Shown in pieces: positions 20,205 to 32,987 of a stretch of DNA of 64,000 nt (the first letter of the stretch is position 1; each line of letters begins with the position of its first letter). The position numbers were made by a program, and so were the translations under genes. The DNA is from Aquatica leii (Eukaryota > Arthropoda > Insecta > Coleoptera > Lampyridae). The stretch lies in contig CM069434.1 of the NCBI GenBank assembly GCA_035610365.1, positions 123,746,895-123,810,894 of the forward strand, in the 5' to 3' direction. A model generated the notes under the pieces. It was given only the letters and a program-made list of their open reading frames with translations. It was not told the DNA's origin and ran no database searches.

Positions 20205-20985
20205 GCGAAGGCTTCCACGGCCGGAATCTATACTAACATTAGAATGTCTTCCGGGTTTGGACCGAGTCATTGTTGTTGTAACCGAAGTTGTCAACGTTTC
20301 GCCCACTTTCGCAAGGGGCTTCATCAGGGCGTGAGATAAATCGCAAAACTCAAACCAGCTACCGAAATCTAACTAATAACTTCTCAAAAGTTAGGTTATC
20401 CACTTGTGAAACAAGCCATAATCTAAACTCTGAAAAGGTAAGAAAGAAACCGATAACTTGAAAAAGCAAACCAAAATCTAATAAAGAACCACTACCGAGT
20501 TAGGTAATCAACTTGTGAACCAAGCCAGATTCTAAACTTCGTAGAAGTGACTTAAGAAGAAATAGTCTCCGTATTTAAAGGAAAAAGATCGTCATGGATG
20601 GTTAAGCTCGACCCTGATTGGGTTACGGTTGCTAGGGGGTGTGTTTTCGATAAATGGCTAATAACCGGGAACCAAAGATGGGATAGTTTGAAACCATGAT
20701 TGCGATTGAAGTTATTGAGGTGTTTGACGATTTCTATGCTTTCTCGGAATTTCCTGTTGAAAAAGAATGAAGATTTGACAATCAACGAAACATTATCAAA
20801 CTCTATCTTGTGAACTGTAGTACAATGATGTTCAGCGACCGCAGACTTGGAAATATACCTTTTTCTTATATAACGATTATGTTTTGAAATGCGAGTAATG
20901 ACGGAACGACCGGTTTCACCAATGTAGACTAAACCACAAGAACAAGGAATTTGGTATACACCTTTAGCTACTGCTAAATAAAAGT
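20205..20985 (-). pseudogene. Penelope-like 3' end with GIY-YIG
   Basis: The minus strand reads KGVYQIPCSCGLVYIGETGR then SVITRISKHNRYI, the GIY-YIG endonuclease, and continues with AEHHCTTVHKIEFDN and FFFNRKFRESIEIVKHL. It ends at the 3' non-coding part with CTGATGA...GAAAC at 20296-20327 and a TTCCACGGCCGGAATCTATA tail. RT is missing, so the copy is 5'-truncated near 20985. The reading frame is largely intact over this short piece. Confidence 0.8.
20296..20327 (-). ncRNA. Hammerhead-like ribozyme motif in a Penelope end
   Basis: The minus strand has CTGATGA, one extra A, a GCCC...GGGC stem with loop, and then GAAAC. These are the conserved core strings of hammerhead ribozymes known in Penelope-like elements. 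The extra nucleotide before stem II and unverified stems I/III leave self-cleavage uncertain. Confidence 0.4.
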
Positions 20986-21019
20986 TTAAGCAAGTGCAAA
21001 ATTTTTTTCGGGAATTTTT

Positions 21020-21160
21020 TTTTTGTAGGTAAACAATAATTGCAATCCTGTTTTTTTATTTGTTTAATGATTGCAATCGCGAATGATTTTTTAAAGAAAA
21101 CCGGTGATCGCAATCGCAATCATATTTAAAACGATCGTTCTGGCCACTGGTTATTGTCAC
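21020..21160. repeat. ATTGCAATC-rich degenerate repeat
   Basis: Recurring ATTGCAATC/GATTGCAATCGCGAATGA motifs with poly-T spacers. I see no coding content. Confidence 0.4.
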
Positions 21161-21349
21161 TAATAATAAACTTAAAAATATTTAAAATCAAAATTTAACT
21201 TTAAAACATAATAAAAAAATCTTACAATTGGACAGGCGACTACTTTAAACATAAATTACTAGGTTACAGTTTTTATAAATATAGCAAAAACTAATCAGTA
21301 CTTTTTATACTAATAAGGATCTTAAAGAATACTTTAATGATACTAACTA

Positions 21350-21690
21350 TAGAGTTAATTAAAGCAAATCATTAATCAAAGTGATTAAAACGAATCGGTT
21401 AACAATAGTTGCTTAAAACAAATGATAAGCAAGGATTAAAACAATTTGGTTAACTAAAACGAATCATTTGGTTAATTTAACTTGAACTCATTGAATCAAC
21501 ACTCGTAGTTGAAACGAATCAGTTACCAAAAATGGTTAAAACTAATTGGTTAACCAAAAATGTATCGGTTGGTTAAAATGAATAAGTTACCAAAAATGGT
21601 TAAAATTAACTGGTTAACCAAAAATTAATCACTTGGTTAATTGGTGAATTTAGCTTTAACCGGTTAACCGGCTACCAAAAGTCAAAATCG
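21350..21690. repeat. Degenerate GGTTAAC tandem array
   Basis: Multiple variants of AATGGTTAAAACTAATTGG and TTGGTTAACCAAAAAT with spacing of about 50-60 bp, ending in CCGGTTAACCGGCTACC. The right side ends with a GACACCTCTA string that resembles an inverted hAT end (TAGAGGTGTC). A hAT with subterminal repeats is possible, but the partner end was not found. Confidence 0.5.
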
Positions 21691-21699
21691 ACACCTCTA

Positions 21700-24600
21700 A
21701 TACAGGATGTGTTAGCTTAGTTATTCGTGCACAAATAATAATAATAATCTGTTACAAAACGTGATTATAAGTTATTTATTAAATAAGTCTAATTTAATTG
21801 GTTAACGGTGTGTTATTCTGACAACTATATGAATATTTGTGTAATAAATTTCATATCTTTTAAGGATTAGGTGTTTTCTTCTAAGACTGTATTAGATTTA
21901 ATTCCCGCATATTTATCATGATTATGCCGCTCGTTCCTGTTTATGAGTAAACAACCGAAATTCATAGATAATCTAGTGGCGCCCTCTAAGATCTTTGAAA
22001 TTGTAGATTCATTCGAACCTCACCTTCTTTGACTTTGAGTAAGTTAGCCTTATAAATCTCTAGAGTTAGATCGTTGACTATATTAAGTACCGTTTTTATT
22101 TAATCTAGTTTTCTTATCCTGCTTAATTTTGTTTGCATTGGCAAATTGGGCCGCCATTGTAGTAGTTTAATTTACTGTTATAAAAACACCAATTTTTTTC
22201 TTGGTAATTTATAAATAAATAAAGATAGATACAAAATAATGTTACATAAGACATATTTAAGTTAAGTTATTATTCTTATAACTGCACATTCTTTCCAACT
22301 ATACTGAAAATACAAAGTAACTTGAAGATAACGTATTTACCAATGTGTAAAGAAGGTAACGTTAGGTAAGTTAGTCAAAACACTTGAATAAATAAATAAC
22401 ACACACTAAACTAGCATATTGAAACATTCAGGAAAAAAATTGATCCAAAATAAGTTATTGGTTTGTATAAAAAGAAACCTGAAAAGAAAACTAATAACAT
22501 AAACTACAATTATAATTATTATAAATGAGGTGTTTTGTTGTAGCATACGTCCGCTCCGTGCTTTAATAAAGTTATAACATTACCCGTGATTTCAATTAGC
22601 GGTGTACACTCTAGTAGATTTTTTTCTACGCTTTTGAGAAAACACTGTACTTCTTAAAATAATGTTCTGCTTACTTTTATTTAAAAAAAACTGATTAAAG
22701 TTACAAATTACTTGAAGTCTATATTTTTTCTCGCTGATAATGTTGTCCTCAACATTGAGTAAACTGTCTATAATATAAAACTTTTAAAAACTTAAGGTGT
22801 TTGTTTAAAATATTCTAGCAAAATTTTTATATTGATCATTTTCACTCATTCTTTCCAGTAAATATTTTTATAATTTTCTTTTCATTTCACTGATTACATA
22901 AATTATCGGCAATTTTTTTAACTAACCAGCATAAAATTGTGTTTTCACATACGAAAGAATTTATTTATAGTAACCAAAGCAAAAATGTGTTAGCGTTTGG
23001 TTGGTAGTATTTTTTTTAAATGTTTTAAATATTTGGTGGTAAATTGTATTGATTTAGTACATATCCAATGCGATTGTTCATAGATAAAAATAAACATAAA
23101 ACGAATTGTTTTCAAGTTCAAATAAACTATTTTCATTGTTAGGTATTTGTGTATGTAGGTCTGTTATTTTAACTCGCAAATTAACACTTAGAAATAGTGA
23201 AGAAGTTGATCATTGTTTATGTGATATATTATCAGTATGATTTGATTCTGTAATATTAATTTTTAATAGCATCTATCAATACATCTGAAACGTTACCACA
23301 GATCAAAATCAGCACTTTTTTAACAAACGTTTTCTCTGTAATCAACAATAAAAGCGTTGTACATTTTTTTAAAGTCAGTTGAATACTAAAAAAGACACAT
23401 TTAAATTACTATTTAAAATTTGTTTTTTTGTGTCTTCATATAAACTCATTTTTCAACGTTGTCAGCACGTCAGAACTCCAAGAAGTCATTTAGAAATAAA
23501 TTTTGTTATAATTTAAGTTAAGTAGAAAATGGGTAAATAAAAAACCATTTTATTTTAACAAATAAATTATTGCCGGAACATTCAAATATACATGGTCGTT
23601 CTACTAAAAATAAATTTTCACTACGACAATTAGTTTAACACCAATTAAAGAAATTGATAAAATTGCTATTGATGTTTAATTTTACAAACAAGAAATACTT
23701 GTGGCACACTAACACAAATAACAATATTCTATAGACGCAGTGCTTTAATACTTTTAGAATAATGAAACTTGGAACAAAAAACATCACAATGTCGTCATTA
23801 AGCGCTTTTCATAAAGCGAAATTGCTCTAAAAAGTAAAACATTAATAATAATAATGACGACAACCATTTTAAAGCAACGCCTTTTGTTTTGTTTTCTAGA
23901 GATCAGAATGTGTATAATAAAAATGCATATAAAGCGGCTTGCGTTATAAACAAATTTAAATATAAAAAGCAATTAAAGAGCAGATAAGAAGGTATGTGAG
24001 TAACACATCTATAAAATAAAAGGTGGACGTAATAAATAAGAAAAGTAGTACAGGAAGAACAAGTTTTTTAGGGTAAGGTGTCGACTAAAATTTTATACCG
24101 AGGTCAGAGTTCAAGCCGATGTCTATCGTATCACATGTTTTGAGAGGAACGTGCCTAGAATCCATTAGATGAGGTCTTGATGCGGTTTTAAAGCCCTAAA
24201 ACCGTTACTAGACAGATCCATGAATAATATTAAAGACAAAACTAATGATCTCGGTTTGGGCTACAATCTCCATTGTAGTAATGTGTCGGTCTAGTCCTAG
24301 TCCATCGCATCGACATGTAATTAACAAACTAGGAACTTACGTATAGCCAAAGAATGTGTTTACGTAAGACCTATTCAAAGTAGCGAAGATAATACTGAGT
24401 ACTTTGTAAGGATAATCCACTTTTCACAAGTTACAAACGGCATAGACAAAAATAAAATAAAAACCACAAAGAAGTTTATACTATCGCGATACGCTGCGTT
24501 CTTATATACAGTTCATATACGAGGTTGATTCTCGGTAGATACTCTTATTTTGTTGATTAATTTTTTTATGCGTTCACTAGGTGTGATAAATAAAGCTGAT

Positions 24601-25285
24601 TTAGTATGAATTTCATTAAATTTTCAATCTCAAAATATTGTAAATGTTTAGCAGGATTTAAGGATTATGGTTTCTAGTTTAATACTTCTAAGAAATTTAT
24701 TTATTGTCACCTTACGTATGCATATTACAACTAAATACATCGAAAATTATAAAATAGATTATTATGACAATTAGAAAAAGTGCTACGGTTTCATTGTTAG
24801 GATAGATTAAGAAATTATTTTATCTTCTAAAGTATTGCCAGAGGAAACACAAAGAACGCTGGAATAAAAAATTAAAAAGGTTTGCAAGCTATACAATTTC
24901 CGCGTTTTTATTACTTGCCAGATGACTGAAGAAGTAATAAACAATTGAAAATGGTTGTTTGTATACCCTCAAAATCTTTCTTTGGTCTTAGAGAATATAC
25001 TCTTGGTGTTGGTTTTTGCTCCGCTCGGCTTTTACGCGATTCATTGATGTAGTGCAACTGCGATAATATTTTAAGAATCAAACTAATATTATATAAAACT
25101 TTGAAAAAAAAAATTAAAAGAAATTAAGCAGGTGTCCGAGTTGGTAAATGTAAGCTCCAAAAGATAATACTCAAAATGATAAAGCAAGTCCAAATTCAGA
25201 AAAAATAAAAGTTTTTTTGCAATGTTTTATGACCAATATAAACGACAGAAATTGAAAATTAAGATGAAACTCGTTCAAGTAGTGT
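21700..25285. other. Long AT-rich interval without recognised features
   Basis: No frame longer than about 60 residues resembles a known family. There are scattered poly-A/T tracts. A less AT-rich patch at 24060-24330 has no feature I can name. Confidence 0.5.
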
Positions 25286-25289
25286 ACGT

Positions 25290-25500
25290 ATCTTTCAGTT
25301 CGCAAATATCTTTTCGTGGTTGGAGTCATCTTTTGAGAAAAATGGATATGTTATTTGTGTATGTTGTACCAAAACCGTTTTGCACGGGAAGCATTCGTAG
25401 AAAATGGATTTAATGCATAGGGTCGTTTATTGACAGCGTTTAGGAATCATAAAAATTTAAAATTTTAGCACAGTGTAATGGCTAGACTTACAAAGCCAGA
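25290..25500 (+). pseudogene. hAT-type zinc-finger (TTF/ZMYM-like) remnant
   Basis: Frames shift between GYVICVCCTKTVLHGKHS and NGFNA*GRLLTAFRNHKNL, ending HSVMARLTKPES. A Cys pair followed by GF-x-W/H-x(n)-HKNLKFH-S matches the TTF-type zinc finger before hAT/ZMYM1-like transposases. Stops and a frameshift are present. The catalytic part may be the fragment at 27555-27940. Confidence 0.4.
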
Positions 25501-25794
25501 GTCGTTTTAGAAAAAATCTTTAGTGCAGTGAATTCTCTTGGTAAAGAATATTTACTTTTCATATATGAACACAAAATGATGAACACTTCAAATTCATGGA
25601 AATCTTTAAAGTACGCTCCAATGATGTTTCTAAATTAAATTCTTAACTTAACCCAGATATGCCCAGAAGTTGTTTTGGTCAAAAAATATTTTTTTAATGT
25701 GATATTTAAATTCAGTTTGACTAAAACAACAAAATAAAGAAATTAAAAAAATAATTTTTTTCTGTTGCTAGTATTTGCTTCCAGTAGAGATACC

Positions 25795-27084
25795 ACTACG
25801 TTTCTTCTACAGGAGAGATTATCCATTCTTCCTCCTTAAAGGCGATATAGTTGCTAGGCATTCTGTTCTGCGGCATCAATCAGATGCATAATAAGAGGAA
25901 TATACCATTTCCTCCATCGTATACCAATCCTGTACAGTCCTATATTCTGATCGTTTCTATCCAGACTTCCCATATTTTATTATACTCGTAAATACTATTG
26001 GACTGCAAAATAGTAATACGCTTTTCTTCTTCTTTCTGACAATATTTGGAAACTTGGCTGAAGGGTTTGCTTTGGTAAAAATTTGATGCCATATGTACTA
26101 TGCTGTTTTTGGCTCACTTTTTCATTTAATGTCACTCTAAGGTCACAAGATCCACGTTTTTTACTACGACATCAATGAACATTTACCCATTCTCTTTTTA
26201 TGGTACTACATGCTTACATGGTTCTACTTTTGCAAAGCAATCATTTGGAATTCGATTATTGTTATTGTCGCAGCAGTGACGATTAGTTAGGATATATTCG
26301 GACTGGTTTCGTGACAAGGATTCAGAAACGATTTTATTATAGGTGTCTTTAGCAAGTTCCCAGTACATCTTTCTTTGTGGGATAGAATTACTAAGCAATA
26401 AAATTTCAAGGAAAACTTTTATTTCTAGTTTTGTGACATCAGATTTTCTGTTTTTACTTGCTGCGTATTTGTTTGTGTAAACCGTAAGTAATTCAATAAT
26501 ATCCTTATCAACGAAATCTTCAAAAAGTTGTATTGGGAATTTATTATTACATACTGAACTAATTTCCGGCCATTTAGTATTCAATAAGTTGTAATTGAAA
26601 TTTCCATTTTTCCACGAGTAAGTTTTTATAAAATTCGTCAGTTTCTGTTTTTTGCTTGGTAACGTAGATAGCGGAACTAGATCATCAGGATGCCACTCTT
26701 CACCATTATCAATAAAATCTGTAAGTAACTCATCTGGTAGCATATTTTCAGAGAAAATGCAATCAACTTAACCAATTCCAACAGACCCTTCTGCAAGCAA
26801 CTGGTTTCTAGGTAAGTTATTTATATCTACAACCTCTTCGTTGTCAGAGTTTTCGTCCGTACCACATAGATAGTATTTGTGGGAGGTTGAACATTGATAT
26901 CAATAGAAGATCCTGGAGGATAATAGTCTTATTCTTCCAAAGCTCTCAGCAATTCATTTAGTGTTAGCCCTCTACAATAAAAATGTGCAACATTAGCGCA
27001 CTGTCTTTTTAAAAGGATACCCAAATCTGTAAGAGCATAAGAACTATAACTACATTGGGAAGGGGTTATATTAGTTTTAGACAT
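25795..27084 (-). pseudogene. piggyBac transposase pseudogene lacking its core
   Basis: The minus strand starts at ATG 27084 (MSKTNITPS, LTLNELLRALEE, then a stop near 26932, YYPPGSSIDINVQ). It continues from 26743 with a 181-residue open frame (LPDELLTDF, KWPEISSV, EIKVFLEILLLS, RKMYWELAKDTYN, LSRNQSEYIL). It jumps at about 26200 to a C-terminal part (DQNIGLYRIGIRWRKWYIPL, LIDAAEQNA). About 250 residues with the DDD catalytic site are missing. TTAACCCAGATATGCCC near 25650 may be one terminus with its TTAA target. Confidence 0.75.
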
Positions 27085-27554
27085 CTACTTTATACAATAC
27101 TCACCTAATTTATAGCTCTACATAAACATGTTTAAGATTTATTATTAGAGTACTCAACCAACTAGCTGTACTCGTCCGTCATTTCTAGAAATTGAAATGC
27201 AGAACAAATATAAACAAGTATTACCACATTCATAAAAATTTAAGCACTACATAACAAAATATGTATATTTTTTTTATATGTATATATTTACATATTGGTG
27301 CTATCATAATAATAATATTTTAAAAAAATGTGCTATGAAGAATAATATTTGAAGTTAAAGTATCCAAACATTTAAGCATTTTCATTTGCAAAACGGTAAA
27401 TATTTCGCACTTAGAACAGGTGTCCGTATGTCTTCACTTTATTTGAAAAAATATTGAAAAGAGAAAAAAAGGAAAACTGTTTTGCATAGAATATAAAAGA
27501 TGCTGAACCGTTTTAATTTGGTTTAGAACATCACTGTTGTTATATTTATCGGGC

Positions 27555-27940
27555 TTATAAAGGATTTCATTAATTTTGTACAAAATTCACCAAAACGCTT
27601 GGCTTATTTCGAAGAATTTAAAGATGACAAAACTTCCTTACTGTCAAAATATTGTCCAACGAGATGAAATCAGTAGGGCGTCTGTTCTAGTTAATTACGA
27701 AGCTTTTTTAGATCTTTGAGAACTCAAAAAAATTGACCTTTCCATTGGCGCAAAAGCTTTAGGTTACGTCTATAAATTTAAGATTCTTGATTTTTATTTG
27801 TAGTTGAAACTTTACTTTCTATTTTTGAGTGAATAGAAGAGCTGAACAAAAAATTTCAAAAGAAAAAATCAAATGTAAACGAAACAAATTCTATAATTGA
27901 AAGAATGTAGTAGAGTTTTTAAGAAACTTGTTGCGGTAAA
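27555..27940 (+). pseudogene. hAT (ZMYM1-like) transposase remnant
   Basis: Frames give FINFVQNSPKRLAYFEEFKD, TSLLSKYCPTR, ASVLVNYEAFL, then a short EELNKKFQKK helix. PKR...CPTRW is the hallmark of the large ZMYM1/hAT transposase-like family in arthropods. Several stops interrupt it. Same strand and order as the zinc-finger piece at 25290-25500, with piggyBac in between. Confidence 0.6.
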
Positions 27941-28209
27941 ACTATTGTAACCTGCAGTAGGCGGTATCTCAGAACCTCGGAGAGTAGGTCGTAAGTGAGA
28001 AATTAATGTAATTTAGTCTGATCTTTAATGTATTAATTATAAAGCTATTAAAAGAGCGCTAAAACGGGAGAAATATTTAATACACATGTCTGTTTACATC
28101 TGACGAACACTGAAAGTAAACAAATCGACCAACACAAATATAACAACAAATATACATATTTATTACGATGGCAACATAAAAAAAAAGGAAAAAAACATTA
28201 ATCAGTATT

Positions 28210-28310
28210 ACGAAGTATACAATAATTAATTGTTTGAAAGAAAAGACAATATTGCTAGAATTATAAAGTATACAATAACTAATTGTTCGTAAGAAAAAAC
28301 AAATAATGCG
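28210..28310. repeat. Tandem duplication, period about 52 bp
   Basis: AAGTATACAATAATTAATTGTT at 28214 recurs with few changes at about 28266, each followed by a GAAAGAAAAGACAAT-like tail. Confidence 0.6.
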
Positions 28311-28436
28311 ATTATTAGCAGATCTTTAAATTAGGCAACATTTCATACACGTATGTACCTGAGTTAATAATATTAAAGCATGAAAATCTCATTAGTATCT
28401 ACGTTTTTTTCAGTTTTTTTTTCGGTGTTGTATACA

Positions 28437-28500
28437 GTAAAACTTGCAAATACGGAACCTCTTTAAAACGGAAACCTGCATATGACAGAATTTATTATTG
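28437..28500. repeat. Possible pogo-type transposon end
   Basis: TACAGTAAAACTTGCAAATACGGAACC, with a second AAAACGGAAAC nearby, resembles CAGTAAAACC-type pogo/Tigger termini with a TA target. No partner end was found. Confidence 0.3.
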
Positions 28501-29127
28501 TTTTTTGTCCTGGTCGAGTATATATGTCTGTATGTACTTTAAAACGGAAACTTTCATAACTATAAATTATCATGAATTCAAACCTGTTACTGCGGAATGC
28601 AACAAAATCATCTCATTTAAGTAAATTACGTGATTAAAAAATGCATAACAATTTATTTCTTTTTTTGAAATGTAAACTTTTTTTTTGTAGAATCAATAAT
28701 TAACTACCCTTGTGTGTAAAACATTCTTTTATTTTTGATTATTTTTTGTTTTTTCATGCTGATGTTACGAGACCAGTATAGTCAAACCAAACATAATTTT
28801 TTATTGTACATAAATCTTCCATCTAAACAAAATGTAAGTTACATTTTTATACATTATGCACATAATGTAACAAAAACTACATAATTTTTTTCTTGTAAAC
28901 AGTTCACACTAAAAAACGTTCATTCTTGTTTTCAAGTAAGTAGAATTAATATTATCACTGCTGAAACGAGATTCGCTAAACGGGTGATAGTTGAAACGTG
29001 GATCTTTGAATGGGCCCACAAAACCATAAGTTCCATGTAGGTTCGATTAGCATTCCCAAATATTCATTTCGAAAGCATTCCAATAGTAGTTTGTGTATGG
29101 ACTTCTAATAACACACCTAATTTATAA

Positions 29128-29430
29128 CGTATTCTATAAGAATGCCTATATAAGAAGAATAAAGTACTCTAAAAGATTCTTTTAAAAACACTCTTATAGG
29201 AATACTATATTTAATTTAAAAAAGAAGTGCTTATAGCAGCCTTACAGTTGGCAGTTGATTGGAATCACTAAAGTATTAGAAATGTAGCATCCTAATGGCG
29301 TTCCCATACTGATTCTATAACAATGCATATAGAAGGAGAATAAAGTACCCTAAAAGATTTCTTTAAAATCACTCCTATAGGCCTTCTATATTGACATAAA
29401 AAATAAAGTGTTTATAGCAGCCTTGACAAT
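29128..29430. repeat. Diverged tandem duplication, period about 181 bp
   Basis: The block ATTCTATAAGAATGCCTATA ... GTGCTTATAGCAGCCTTA (29131-29250) recurs as ATTCTATAACAATGCATATA ... GTGTTTATAGCAGCCTTG (29312-29425). Internal CCTATAGG-like inverted motifs are kept in both copies. Confidence 0.65.
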
Positions 29431-31394
29431 GTATTGAAATTCAAGTATTACGACTAACATGATAACATTCTTTTAGTGTTTAGTACCTCTAAAATCGGTT
29501 TAATCGTTCTTTATTCGAGGTAAAGAAATATAATTTTTAATATCAGGAAAAATCGTTTGTACAAGTTGCTAAATTGTAATACCTAGTACCTAAACAAAAA
29601 TAACTTCTTGTAAAGATTAAACACCCACATCTAAATTTTGTTGATAAAGATAAGTATGCAATAAAAAACGTATGCATTCGCGTTTGATAGTGTAAATGTA
29701 AATAAGATACTTTGATTTATGAGAATTGTGACGAGATATGTACCAACTACCGAGTTTGATTCACCAGAAACGCTTCTAAGCTTTGCTTCTAAGTACTTAT
29801 ACGGTTACGGGTATATGCAGCTTTACGTTTACGAAAGGAAGACGACTTTGGGCTTAGTCTATATTTGTAAATGTGTTCTTTTTTGTGCTGAATTAAAGAA
29901 GAAAAAGCTATTAGATGTTCTGCTGATTTAAGTAAAAGTAAGTACAAAAAGAAACAATTGAAAACCTATATCTATTTTTGTACGATCAGCTTATCCACGT
30001 TTTAGCGCTTTATTGTTATTGTTTATTTTTTACTTGGCATCCAGTTATTTTTTTAGAGCAGAGGTGGCCAATCTGCGGACTTAAACTTAAAAAGCATTGT
30101 AATAAGCAATTTATTTTATTTATAAAAAAAAACATATTTTTGATATTAATCTAGTGAAAATGCATGCGACTGATAATAGATAATAAAAACTAATTAACCG
30201 CATAATTTTGTTATACAGTTAACCCAAAGTTGATTCAAAGGAGTTCCTATAGATGTTATTAATGAGAAGGTGTTCCAATGGCTACGTCATGGCAAAGCGA
30301 GATTAAAAAATAAAATAATTAGGATGATGCAGCAAACTACAAATCCACAAACCATTGATTAAAAATTATTATAGTTAAGACAAAGATACTGTACAAATTT
30401 CTTAATAAAAAATGACTTAAAACTAATAATTTCATGCTTTTTGTGTTTCTTATGGTATGCTATTAAAACCCTGTAAAAGCATGCAAATCAATTACCTTTT
30501 AGTCGCTAACTTTGTCATGCTATTCTACAACATAGGAAAGTACTACATTGGCACTATTCTAAAGCATTCTAATGGAACGTTACAACTATTACTTAAAATT
30601 CAATTATAATATAATTACACCACGTCTTTGATGCTACTTCTGCTAACCGTTTCAGCCCAACATTTTTTTTTTTAAATTTCCTTTATAATATCTTGTTTAA
30701 CGTAACATTAGCTTACACTTCTAATTTCTCTACAAATTTAATTTGACTGGCTTACTCTACCTATCGATGTAATACTATCATTATTCTCTAATGTAACTAA
30801 TTGACTTTTGTCGTGACTGTGGTTTACATTATTTTGTCTATTATTGTATCTTATTTTCTGATCTACTATGTTGCTTGTATTACTTAAATGCATATATTAT
30901 GGTAATACGTATGCTAGAACTGATTAGTATATTTATTTTATTGTATTTTCAGTGTATTTCTGCTTTGATTACATTATACCAGAGATTATACATAGATACA
31001 TTGAGCATTTTTATACTAAAACTGTTCAGAATAGTTGTTATTGAGCATTTTTAAAAGAACTCTTGACTAAAATACTTAAATACAAGAACGTTCTATGATC
31101 AAAATCAGGAAGATTCTAACTTTTGTATTGCTATAAAAATTTAATTATTATTTGCTTACGTAATTCAAATCTTTCTTGTTTTTTCGATTACAAAATAAAA
31201 ACGCCTTTTATTTTGTTTTGTACCGAAACTCCATTGTTGTTAATACTTTGTCTCGTTTACTTGACTTTTTATAGTTCAATTCGCTTTACTCTCTGTTAAG
31301 ATTGGCACCATTTTCTTTAACAATTTTTAGTACATTATTTAAGCCAATGTCGTGTTCTTCTTGTGTTTTCCATATACCTAAATATTGTCAATGC

Positions 31395-32075
31395 AAAGGC
31401 ATCATCATCTTTCAGCTTTTTCTTGCGTCCATTGTTGGACATAAGTCTCCAAACTTCTCCAAAAAATTTTATTTTGGACTAGTATCCAATTTGTTCTTTG
31501 ATATCTTCTTCTTATCGAGTTGATGGTCTCCTTTGCTTTTCTTGTTTGGACGAAATCGCCACTCTAGTAGCTTTGCTCACCCATCGTCATTGAGCTTTGC
31601 TACATAGTCTGCATTTTCCCACTTCAGTTAAGTTATTATTTTTTTATGTTTTGTACTCCCGTTCTTTATTCTGTTGCTGAGTTAAATACCTAGTATTAAT
31701 CTCTCTATTTTGTGATGTTTTAATAGTCTCGCATTTTTGTTGTTTTTTGTGAGTATCTCTTATCCATATGCAATGACTGCCATGATACATAATAGAAATT
31801 TTATGTGTGAATGTGTCGTTTAATTCGTCGTAGCCGGCCTAACTTTATTTGAACGCCGTGTCTAAGATATCTGTACTTTCCAACTTGATGTATTACATTG
31901 TCTTTTATAGTCTTATTATTCTATCAAGAACTAGATTTGCCATGGAGTTTGATTTGCTTATGATCATTTGCAGTCCCACTTCTGTAATAGTTTGGGTTAA
32001 CCTGTTTAGCATTTTCTCGGTTTCTTAGAATTTCCGCGGTGTGGAATGTCATTAGCAAACCACAGATTATTTAAC
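31395..32075 (-). pseudogene. RTE-type LINE 3' remnant
   Basis: The minus strand reads NLWFANDIPHRGNSKKPRKC (the FADD motif changed to FAND), then MLNRLTQTITEVGLQMIISK, a degenerate thumb region, and the typical RTE terminus WRSLETYVQQWTQEKAER followed by its stop. It ends in TGATGATGATG, the short-repeat tail expected of RTE elements. Frameshifts and stops are frequent, so this is an old 5'-truncated copy. Confidence 0.75.
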
Positions 32076-32690
32076 TTTTTCTCATCAATGTTCGTGCCCT
32101 TTTTTTTTACGGTGGAGTGTTCTGTAAGCATATTCCGAGACAGTTTGAATGACATCCTTTCAAAAAGAATTTACGGGTTCACTTTACTGTAGTTGCATAT
32201 TTGCGTTCAGTTGATCGTTTTACCAGATTATTATTAAATCTTTTAATTATGTGTTTATATAAGTGTGACACCACACTTATGGGTTTATAGTTTTGAACAT
32301 TTTCTGGACTTTTTTTTTAAATTAGAATCATTGAAACGTTGTTAAATTTTTTTGAGATTATGTATAGACATAGATTATATAATTTCTGTAGTTTTGGTTT
32401 TATTTAGCTTGTTTCTAATAGGACTTTTAAACAAACACAATTTTCTAAAAAACTATAAATTTAAAGACAGCAAAAGTCAATGATATATTGACAAGTAACG
32501 TCGTCAAAATTCCAACTAAAATATTAGGAACAGTGTCGGTATAATTTTGAAAAATAACTAACGGACTTTTCTACTTTCCATACTAATTTATATCTTTCTA
32601 TACATCATACGTATTACATTTACCACCAGATGGCGTTCCAAAAGCATTTCAAACAATTTTCTAAACTAAAAATTTTCTTAAATTTGTCAC
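32076..32690. other. AT-rich interval, no features recognised
   Basis: No coding similarity or clear repeat structure was seen. Confidence 0.4.
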
Positions 32691-32694
32691 TGAG

Positions 32695-32987
32695 TGTACT
32701 CAACTAAACAAAAAATGGGTCAATTTTGGTTAGTTCAATTAAAATAGTTAGCGGTCTAAACTAAGCTTGTTAGCGAATAGGATCGGCAATCATTAGTGAC
32801 CGTTTGCAATGCTATTCATGAAATTTAAATTAGAAAATAATAATCTACCAGAAGGTCAAATCGTTTATCTGCAAAAACTAAAAAATTAATATATTCTTAT
32901 TTTTTAATAATTGGTAACTGAAATTTAATTTTTTTTTGGTCGAAATGTCAAAGAAAGGCAGTTATAATAAATGTTTTAAATAATTGC
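32695..32987. repeat. Repeat copy A, left part, interrupted by BEL/Pao
   Basis: It runs from GTACTCAACTAAAC to AAATAATTGC. The reverse complement of 50504-50850 matches it throughout (for example AGAAGGTCAAAT..TTTATCTGCAAAAACTA, and GAAATGTCAAAGAAAGGCAG). The right part of the same copy resumes at 38990. Confidence 0.8.

Larger units (their letters stand above)
27941..31390. other. AT-rich interval with short duplications only
   Basis: It holds the repeats listed separately (28210-28310, 28437-28500, 29128-29430) and a CAGAGGTGGCC string near 30060 that resembles a hAT end. I see no genes; the open frame at 29719-29931 matches nothing I know. Confidence 0.45.

Noticed and set aside
30057-30085. 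hAT terminus CAGAGGTGGCC
   Set aside because: Single short match; no inverted partner or 8-bp duplication found.
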